From assembly GCA_021399435.1 (NCBI GenBank), contig JAJTUP010000003.1, positions 248,001-312,000 of the forward strand: a DNA stretch of 64,000 nucleotides, read 5' to 3'. The DNA comes from Diaporthe sp. PMI_573. Its lineage: Eukaryota; Ascomycota; Sordariomycetes; Diaporthales; Diaporthaceae. Below, in pieces: positions 55,615-64,000 of the stretch; the first letter of the stretch is position 1; the number at the start of each line of letters is the position of its first letter. A program made the position numbers and the translations under genes. Below the pieces are notes generated by a model. The model searched no databases. It was not told the DNA's origin and saw only the letters and a list, made by a program, of their open reading frames with translations.

Positions 55615-56060
55615 CATTGGGCAGCCAACGTCCGCCCACCCAGTACAAAAGTTTGGCTGCACACACCACTAGAAAAAAGGTACCCTGCCAAGACCAAAAA
55701 CGCCTATACACTTTAAGCTACTTTGGCCCTCTGGCCCCCTAGCCCTCTGGCCCTCTAGCTTTTTGGCTACAGCACCCTTTGGCCCCCCTGGCCCCCTGAC
55801 CCCCTAGCTTTTTGGCTAAAAAGTATTATAGCCAGAGGGCCAGAGGGCCAGAGGGCTATCTCTTTATATTTTTAAGTATCACTTAAATAGGAAGACAGCT
55901 TATCCTTGCTACTGTGGGGGGAAATTAGTGCTGATGAGTTAGAAAGATACCTTAGAATATTAGCAGCTTACTCTAAAAAAAATTGTACTGGGTGGGCGGA
56001 CAGTAAAAGCTGGGTGGGCGGACGGAAAACCATGGGTGGGCGAACGTTGGCTGCCCATTG
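55615..56060. mobile_element. MITE-like inverted-repeat element with 5-bp target duplication
   Basis: The element spans 55620–56055. Its ends are perfect 11-bp inverted repeats (ggcagccaacg / cgttggctgcc), extended inward by an imperfect repeat of tccgcccaccca on the left and three copies of tgggtgggcgRac on the right. A further exact 19-bp match joins 55630–55648 and 55983–56001 in inverse orientation. The element is flanked by CATTG on both sides (55615–55619 and 56056–56060), which looks like a target-site duplication. The inside is mostly simple repeat (ccctctggcc units) and AT-rich sequence. No full transposase frame exists, so it is non-autonomous. The superfamily cannot be told. Confidence 0.7.
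55740..55858. repeat. Internal inverted repeat of the MITE-like element
   Basis: tagccctctggccctct at 55740–55756 is exactly complementary to 55842–55858 and would form a 17-bp stem. Between them, agctttttggcta occurs twice in direct orientation (about 55757–55769 and 55806–55818). Confidence 0.85.
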
Positions 56061-56795
56061 GGTGCGAGCCGGGATCACAACATGTATGTAGGTCTCACCT
56101 GCAAGGTTCCTTGAATTACCAGACGACCACCCTGATGCCGGAGGTGTTCGGCAAGCTACAGCTGTGGCGCGCAGCTTACCATGCAGCTTTCCCCTCTCCA
56201 AACCTCGAACACGAACCATGGCTTGCTCGAGCTCCCTCTGCACCGCATGTTGGGGGCCTATCACCGCGCCCGTGATCGTTGTACCATCGTCAGCGCCAGC
56301 GCCGGCGCGCCAAGCTGGTGGTACGATATGATCCGTCGCGGGACCAACCATACTGCCTGTCGAGGTTGCCTGGTTCCGTCGAGCTGGGTCTGCGGCTGGA
56401 ATTAACGTGAAGATGGTGTTGGGGTTTCTCCTACTAATTGCTGAGTTTAACTCCACATTCTTTAGACTTTTCTTTCCCAACGGTCTAGACGAGAGCATCT
56501 CACATCATCCGCCGTTCGGCGTTCGTCTCATCTCGACCCTGCGTCAAACCGTCACCGCCTGCGACCCCGAGTATCTAGCGGGAGCCCTCTCCTCGTCCCT
56601 TGTGGAGATTACTTATCCCATCCGACAGTCTGGGCGATCCTCCAGTGTTGCCCAGTGGCGTGAGGATGCGAACTGTCGAAGCCCGCGATACCGAAGAATG
56701 AGAGGTTCAGCTTCAAGCTCTCCACAGCTCGTGTCTCATGTCGTAGGCTAAACTCGGCCGCCTTCCTGGGCCTGTCTCGACTCTCCTTTGCCAGG
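56061..56795. other. Intergenic region before the kelch gene
   Basis: Promoter and 5' UTR of the kelch gene. A short hydrophobic frame at 56407 begins like a signal peptide, but it does not join the kelch exons in frame. Confidence 0.55.
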
Positions 56796-59293
56796 ATGAC
56801 GTCCTCCCCGCTGTTGTACCTTGCGGTCCTCGCTCTGTTCGTTCCTCGGTCATGGCAGCAACGAGACCCAGTCCAAAACTTTTGTCGGCGGTTTGGACAC
56901 CAGTCTACTGTCATAGACGACAAACTGTATTTGGATGGTGGTCTGATAAATTGGAGCCCTATCTCGACCAATCCTCAGAACTATTCGAGTGGGTTGACCT
57001 TTGCTCAAAAGTATTGCATGAACTATCAAACCTGGATGTTTGCTCACATTGTACCATATTCACTTAGATACTTGGCTCTCGTATCATGACCTGCAGAAGA
57101 ATGGCGCAAGTGGGATGCCTCAACTGCATGCCAATCTCTCCAAGAATGCATCCATTCCGGACGTGAACGGCGGGGTGTTGTGGGGAGACGATGTAAACAA
57201 GGTGTTCTATCTCTTCGGCGGAGAATACTACGGCACACCACCCACGCCATTCAACCTTTACTCGTACGACATACTGAACGACTCGTGGAATAATCTTGGG
57301 CCGCCGAGCCAGAGCGGGATAAGCCCCGTATCGTATGGCGCAGGAGTGGGCATCTCAGAGCTTGGCCTGGGCTTTTACTATGGCGGCTGGCTCTCCAACA
57401 ACTCGGTCCCGGGGTGGTCGGGTCCACCTGTGGCCACGACTGGCTTGGTCAAGTACGATATGGACCAGGGATCATGGACGAACAACACGGGGCCAGACTC
57501 GACCGGGAGGGCCGAGGGAACGATGAACTACCTGCCGGCCTCGGACGGAGGGTTGCTGATCTACTTCGGGGGGGTCCAAGAGCTGGAAAACGGTACGACG
57601 ACAGGTCAGGCAATGGATGAGGTGTTTGTATATGACATTGTGACCGACCGTTGGTATACACAACAGACTTCGGGCACGACACCACGTAAGCAAAAATATT
57701 CTACAGCCCCCGTCTCTCTTATTTTTTTTTATGCTCCAAAATGCATTACTCTGGGCTCCGTGGCAGGTGGCTAACACACACCAAAGAGATGCGAAGCAGA
57801 TTTTGTTCCGGGGTAACATGGGCGGATGACCAGTCGAGCTATAATATGTGAGTCTCGGGGCGCTCCCACAGGCGAGTTGACAAAGTGTTGACCAATCTGA
57901 TGCAGATATCTGTACGGTGGCGCCGGCATGCCACCAGATACTTCCGGCTTCGACGACGTGTATATACGTATGTCTGTACATCATCTGCGCTCTCGGCATC
58001 CCAACTGACCATGGCACAGTAACGATTCCAACATTCACCTGGATCAAGCTTTACCCTAATGATGGCAACGTCACCGGCCAGTACCCTCATCACAGCCTGA
58101 GCTGCAACGTCGTCAACAAGGGCCAGATGCTCATAATCGGTGGGAGCTTCCCACTCAGTGACGAGTGCGACTCAGCGCCTCAATGGGGGGCACACAACCT
58201 CGTCCTGGGTCAACAGGCCGACCCAGATGCGAACCCCTGGCAGCTGCACTCCACAAACCTGACGACATACGCCGTCCCAGACGAGATCATCTCCGTGGTA
58301 GGCGGCCAGGGCACAGGCGGAGCGACAAGGACAGCCCCCGCCGGCGGCTTCGACAACCCGGACCTCAGCGTCCTCATGACCAAGAAGGCGTACATAGCAG
58401 CCCGGACGCCAACACGGCCCATCCCCGGCGCGACGGGCACCTCCTCGTCCTCGGGCGGCACGCGCCTCAGTACTGGTGCAATCGTGGGCATAGCGGTCGG
58501 CGGCGGGGTTGCGCTCATAGCGCTGGTCGCCGGGCTATGTATTTTCATCCGGAGGCACCGCAGGTTCCGGTACGGTGCCACGGGCGGCCAGCACGGCGGG
58601 CCCAAGTCCAGCGCGGGAGGCAGCAGCAGCCCGTATACCTTTGGGCCGGGGGCCGGGCCGTGGAGCCCGAACAGCGCGTACAGCGGCGCCGCCGCCGCTG
58701 GGGGAGCACACACGCCGAGCAGCTACGGTGCGCCGCCGTCTCCGTTTGCGAGGAGACCTAGCAACATCAACGTCCAGCAGGGCCCCGCGGAGCTGGCGGC
58801 GCCCGTGCCGGACGGGCGGGGGGACTACGAGATGTCACAAGGCGGGGGTGCCATCCTCGGCGTCGGCGGCGTCTTCGACGACGCGGCCCGGGAGTTCGGG
58901 CACCAGCAGAGGCGGTCGCTCAGGACGTCCCACCGGAGCGTGAGCTCGTCGGGGGCGCCCCAGCCGCCGCCGTTCTACGGCGACCAGCCCAAGTTCGACG
59001 ACTCGGGCCGGCCGTGGTACCCGCAGGTCAGCAGGATGGACGACGGGCCGTTCCCGTTCCCGAGCCCGCGGTCGGTGTCGACGACGACGGGCCGCCACAG
59101 CAGCCACGGCGGGTACAGCCCCGCGCAGGAGATGATGGACTCGCGCTGGCCGCTGGGCGGCGTGACGGGCGGCCCGTCGCCGCGGACCCCGGGTTTCGAG
59201 GGGGCGGACACGGGCTGGGATGATGGGGACAGGGACGGGGTCGTCCGCGAGGGGAGGGGCAGTGGGAGACATGAGACGTTTTATCACCCTTGA
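56796..59293 (+). CDS. Kelch-repeat single-pass membrane protein
   Basis: Five exons: 56796–56988, 57068–57685, 57787–57847, 57906–57967 and 58020–59293, giving 735 residues. Signal peptide MTSSPLLYLAVLALFVPRSW. The ectodomain (about residues 25–440) has kelch blades: RRFGHQSTVIDDKLYLDGG, VFYLFGGEYY, LLIYFGGVQELENG, RSRFCSGVTWADDQSSYNIYLYGG, MLIIGGSFPLSDECD. A Thr/Ser linker precedes one transmembrane helix at about residues 464–488 (GAIVGIAVGGGVALIALVAGLCIFIRR). The cytoplasmic tail (about 245 residues) is disordered and Gly/Ser/Pro-rich. Fungal proteins of this layout are probably surface sensors or adhesion proteins, but none is well characterised. The intron acceptor at 57786 was chosen because it restores the R(x)RFCxGVTW kelch motif. 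Confidence 0.88.
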
Positions 59294-62200
59294 TTTTAAG
59301 TCTTCCCCTTGCCGTGTGTGTGTCTCTTGAGAAGGACCGAATGACTTACGGGCGTTTATGCTTGGCGTTTTGCGTAGCGAAATACATCCTCCAGCTGTCG
59401 GGTCTTCGTCTCCGGTCTTAGAGAGTTCCGCAAGTCTCGTCGATGCAAGGGGCTATGTTTTCTTTAGGTTAGTGCCTCTGGAAGGAACTTGACCATGGTA
59501 TAAACTTTTGACTTCGTTGTCTCCTGTTGTCTCCTGCTCGTGCCCTGTCGTGCAGTCGCTTAGACCTGCCGTCCCTGTCCATTCCTAGTCTCACTTCACT
59601 GATGTACCAGTTTAATATACACTCGCGAGGGACCTTTGTCGAAAGAAGCAGATGGCATAGTATCATCCAAGGATGAGGGTCACACAGGCCAGCATCCGAA
59701 TGCCCCCCGGGCCGTATGTGACGCCTCGCATGCATGGAGAGAAGAAAGTAACGGCCGAGACCGCCGCAGAAACACGGCAAAGACGTGAGCCCAAGACCGG
59801 AACTGGGGGGAGGGGGTCCTTGAAAGAAGGAAGGGCGCGGCCGCCGTCGCGTACAGTACCCGGTCACGGTGTGACCATCCAGGTTCCTTTCTATTCAGCA
59901 AACCCCCTCCCATGTCCCGTGTCGCGCCCGTGCCGTGTCTCCGGCAGACGGGACACACACGCAACGGTCTCGGACGGAGTGGCGAGGCATGTACATGGGC
60001 AAGGTCTCACTTTTTCCCCCCTTCTTGCCTAATAATTTCATTCTACGCCGTGGAGCTGAGTCAAGTCCCCACCTATTGCTGTACAAATAGCAAGGCGACG
60101 TGCGTCGTCTGGTCAAGAACCCTGATGGCGTGAGCTGTCATGTATGCTTTTTTCCTCTCTGCTGCTTTCCTTTTTTTTCCCCGCAGGCCGTTCCTGTCAC
60201 GCTCCTGTCAAAGGGCGGGCGGCATTGGTTGTCCCCGCCCTTCGACGAGGGGGACTGTGCGGTTGTACACAGAACCTTTATGGAACCTGCCGCGGCATGA
60301 GACATGGGGCGTGTGCCATTCTCGCTTCTTGCATGAGACGGGCAAGTGGATGGTGGTGCGCAGAGGCGAGGCTCACCGGCGATGCTTGACCGGTGAGTTG
60401 ATGATTCATGGGTCGGGCAACGTGGACGAAGTGCTCGCATGGGATGCAGCTCCCGTCGTCTACCGGAAGAGGGCGGGTTCTTGGACACAGGGCTGTGGTC
60501 AACGAGGCTCCGCCGTCGTCCTGGCGTCCTGGGGCAGACAGACGAATAAGCATGTAGACGTACAGACCAGACGGGATGGGCTCCTAGTTCGTTAGAAATA
60601 TACACAAATATGCTCGGCACAGCTGCAAGCAAGGGGCTTTCTTGCCGTGTGTTCTGGGCCGCCTTCATCGCTGACCGGCCAATATCGCGTATCGTCAAGC
60701 CGTCGGTTAGAAACTCAGAAGGATTGCCTTAGTCCCGCCGGCCACTCGGGATCAAACCCATGGACGCAACGGGCGACTTGCAGGTTCAGGTTCAAGGCTG
60801 CCTCCCTTGCCTCCAGGCAACGGCTATCAGATCCCAGGGACTGGACGGTGGTAATGTTGGCTCTGCATATCTGCTTCCCCGCGCGTACCACAGTACCAGA
60901 TAATGACTCTGCTTCCCACCTTGTACGGAATACCGGCCTGCGTGAACTGTTCCATGGTCCATGGACATGCTTAGGCAGGAAACGTGATCAGGTGGCCGTA
61001 CGCACAGCCGGCCACGACAACCCGCATGCACAAATGCCAAAATGGTCTCATTGGGTTTCGATATCCTGCTGACTGGCCTGTGACTGAATGCAAGTGGTAG
61101 GGTACCACGGCCTTGCCAGCAGGGCGTGCCCTCCCCCTCGATCAAGAATAGCATTGGACGGATAGGAACAGGGAGGGTGTGGTCGTGGAATTGGGCCAAG
61201 TGTTGGGCCACACTTCCCAAAAGAGGTCGGATCGAGGCTCCCCCTCGTTTTTCCCAGGATCCTATTCGGCGTACCTGCAGCTGGGCAGGGCGAGGCCCTG
61301 GGCACGGGAGCGCTTAAAGGGGATTGATGTGCGATGCGATGTGCGATGGGGGAGGGTGAAACGAGTCCCATGCGAGACATCACACACACAACACACCCAT
61401 ATACACACACACACAGATACACACCTACACGGACGCACATACACACACACGCACATATGTGGCACGAGTGGGCGTTGGCTGAAGAGCTGGAGGGGGGGCT
61501 GAGATGCCGTCGCAATTGGTTGCTGGGTGTGAGTAGACCGGCTGGAAAGTTCGAAAGATGCTGTATTCGGCGGTCAGCCTGTCAATCCGGACGTCTAGAA
61601 CTTCCACCCTGAGGCAACGGCCCCCCGGCACAAGAACGGGGTGCGCTCTGTGTCCCGTGTGTGTATGCGCGAACACGTGAGAGAGTGTTGCGCACGCCCT
61701 CGCACCAACAAGTGAAGATGGACATCGACTAGCGTCGCTCATCTCCTAGTCCAGAAAGAGCGGACCTCGTCATCGAACAGCGAGGACCGTTTCCACACCG
61801 TTACTTTCCCTCAGCTTGCCTCATCGTGTCGAAAGATTTCAGCCCCCAGTCTTTGTCTCCAATATGGACCCCTGAGGAAAAGAACTTATTTCTTCGCCGG
61901 CCACCTTAGGCCTAGACCTACGAACTGTAAGGTTCAGGTGGAAACGCCTAAGGCTCTCATGGCCATTGGTTCCCCCCCTCCCCACAAGGGCAACCACGTC
62001 GAAACCGACGATGAGCGACTGCTTGTTCGATGCGCAGGCCCGGGAAAGTGCTGCCCGCTATTTGAAAATTTCAAGCCCAAGTTACACGTAGGGCGGACGA
62101 TCTCGCTTCGGCGCCCTTGATGCCTCACGCTGGGGCCTCTCATCTCGTCGAGGCCGCGGCGGAAAGTGACAAGGGGAGGCGACCCCCGATAATTCCTGCG

Positions 62201-64000
62201 ACGCACAAAACGCCAGGGTGGAAAAAACAGTTCAAGAAAAAAATGGAAAAAAAAAAATTGTGAACCAAATGCAGGGGCCGTGCGCCCAGAAAATGCAACA
62301 CCAGATTCATCAGCCCGAGAGTTCGAGAAGCTGATGAGAGGACACAAGACACATCATCATTCCCGCTGACTCCGTAGATCCCTTGACCACCTCTCTCCCC
62401 GTGCCCCATCCCAAAAGGGTCACCAGATTCCCCATTAAAAAGGGGACATTGCCCCAGGTGTTCGACCGCTCAGCCCGCTTCCCGTCCTGCCACTTGCCCA
62501 CACCCCCGGCGGGCTCCATTCTTTTTTTCCCCCTTGTGCGCGAACTGTCTGCCTGCCAGTCACCACATGGCCATGTGCGCGACCTGGGTGGTGGCATGAC
62601 ACTCGCTCACCGGGCGGGCTGCAAAATCCCACGATTCATTACCAGGGTAGTGAGGGGCATGAGGACAGTAGGGCAGGTGGGTTTGGGGTCTTGGAAGCGG
62701 GGCGGGATTGTGATAATTCACATCCGCGGTGCACAATACGTGGGCGGTAAGGCGCGTGGGCTGGGGTGCCTGCCGATGAGATCACCGGGCGGAACTGACA
62801 CATACCGTACCCGTGCCTGGCACTTTTTAAAGTTTGTCTCGTCGTTCCCCGGCTGGGAAGAGAAGAAGACGTGTTCTCGAAACATGAACGGTGCCCACCG
62901 CCATGGCTTCTCCTCCCCGGTGGGGCGGGTGACCGCCCGCCCCTCCCTTGGAACGGGGTCGGGCAGCCGGTGAAGGGCCCCCCGGAACGGCGGGCTGTCA
63001 GAGCCCAGCTCCGTCCGGAATACCACTCTGGCTCCGGCTTTGGGCACTCTGGGCCCTACAGCCCTCGTGCACTGTGGGTGCCAGTAGGGCGTGGAAACGT
63101 GAAATTCTCCATGATGGGCCGTAAGCGAGGACGGTTTTTTTCCTCGGCTCCCTTTTCCGCACCCTTATGTGGGCATGGCATGACCGAGTATACGGGGTAC
63201 AGTGCTGCAAGCGTCTTGTCTGACGGCATGCCAATTCGGGATTTCCGTGTCAGAAACGGTACTAAATTTCTGGCTGCAGTACTGAGGCTTGCTACTGTGT
63301 GTGAGCAGTGAGTCGGCTGGTGATCAAAACCTGCTCTGTGAAACAGAGGACGATCTCTCACAAGTCTGCAAGTCTGCAGCAGTAACCCAGTAGCAGCAGC
63401 GTGAGCCTTTAATTGAGATTCCGGGATCGCCCTGTATTTCGCATTTAACTCGTGGACGAGCAGCTTTTCTGGGTCCCGATCGATACCCGCGAGACATGCA
63501 GGAGCATGACCTCCATTGCTCCGTGCATATATTACGTAGGTAGTATACTCGAGATGAGCAGCCGACACAGGCAGGCAGATTTGCCCGTCGCTGCAGGACG
63601 CGAAAACAGATGCGGGGAAGCTACAAATTGTCAGACGAGGAGGATCGTGAGACCCCCCACGCTCACAAAACGGACTGTTGCGAAGAGGCAGGTTCAACGA
63701 TGATCGGTCAGACGGAGGCTGACAGGGTACCGACTACGGCATGCTCGGCATAAGATAGGCCAAAAGGTCACCCAACCCCCTCCGAGCGTCCGAGGCCTAT
63801 GCTTCCGAATGATCCAGTGGCCGGTTTTTCCAATCGCGGCTTTGGGAAGCGCTGCTCTGCGTGGCGTTGCGTTGCGTCGCTTTGCCCTGGCAGATAAGGG
63901 GCCTGGCCACTGCCTTGAAACGGATTGGATCACTGCAGGTCGGGGGTCCAGAACCAGGAAAACGCGCATGCGGTATGTATGATGCAGGAAAGAGGTCCAA
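59294..64000. other. Long region without a recognised gene
   Basis: 4.7 kb to the window end. The longest frames (for example 62383–62973 +, 60138–60698 −) have no domain, no codon structure and no splice chain. A (ca)n microsatellite lies at about 61380–61457, and A-rich and T-rich tracts occur at 62237–62263 and 60168–60182. It could be the upstream region of a gene outside the window or hold a non-coding RNA; neither can be shown from the sequence. Confidence 0.55.
61380..61457 (+). repeat. (CA)n-type microsatellite
   Basis: Imperfect cacaca/tacaca repeat over about 80 bp (cacacacaacacacccatatacacacacaca and so on), with interruptions by ccta and ggacg. Non-coding. Confidence 0.9.

Noticed and set aside
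61380..61457. CRISPR-like or other structured repeat
   Set aside because: It is a simple dinucleotide microsatellite; no spaced palindromic repeats are present.
62383..62973. 196-codon plus-strand frame near the right end
   Set aside because: No domain, no splice pattern and biased composition; consistent with chance in GC-rich DNA.

Overview
The window is nuclear DNA of a filamentous ascomycete (Pezizomycotina), probably a Sordariomycete. The signs are short GT–AG introns in most genes, a HET-domain gene, the ERMES subunit Mdm34 with its usual fungal N-terminus, 2EXR and fungal-rhodopsin proteins, and a secreted large-subunit catalase. No bacterial operon, rRNA, tRNA, CRISPR or viral block was recognised. 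Exon limits below were worked out by hand from splice signals, reading phase and family knowledge; no search was run.

Layout. 1–2091: no gene. 2.1–14.5 kb: an intracellular zincin-like protein, an intronless GH127 glycosidase, an ECM15/UPF0045 thiamine-binding protein, a CCDC47-type ER protein, a haspin kinase and a 2EXR protein. 17.5–24.3 kb: large catalase with a GPI-like tail, zinc alcohol dehydrogenase, a methyltransferase fragment and a small membrane protein. 24.3–29.5 kb: an AT-rich accessory stretch with a broken or alternatively spliced alanine-rich gene and a HET-domain gene with an in-frame TAA. 30–36 kb: a fungal-rhodopsin membrane protein and a secreted FAD oxidase of the isoamyl-alcohol-oxidase type. 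36.4–54.9 kb: mostly housekeeping genes: ENT nucleoside transporter, Coq11/NDUFA9-like SDR, YAF9 followed in frame by a C2H2 zinc-finger ORF, MDM34, IPK1, SYF2 and an unrecognised, probably mitochondrial protein. 55.6–56.06 kb: a small inverted-repeat (MITE-like) element with a 5-bp target duplication. 56.8–59.3 kb: a kelch-repeat single-pass membrane protein. 59.3–64 kb: no convincing gene.

The genes do not form one pathway. The central part holds conserved housekeeping loci, often divergently transcribed from short shared promoters (CCDC47-like/haspin, SDR/YAF9, SYF2/mitochondrial protein). The 17–36 kb part is more accessory: secreted redox enzymes, decayed genes and AT-rich DNA. The observations most worth a second look are the YAF9–zinc-finger frame separated by a single amber codon, the HET gene carrying a RIP-type nonsense codon, the two alanine-rich frames at about 25.3 kb, and the new MITE-like element.
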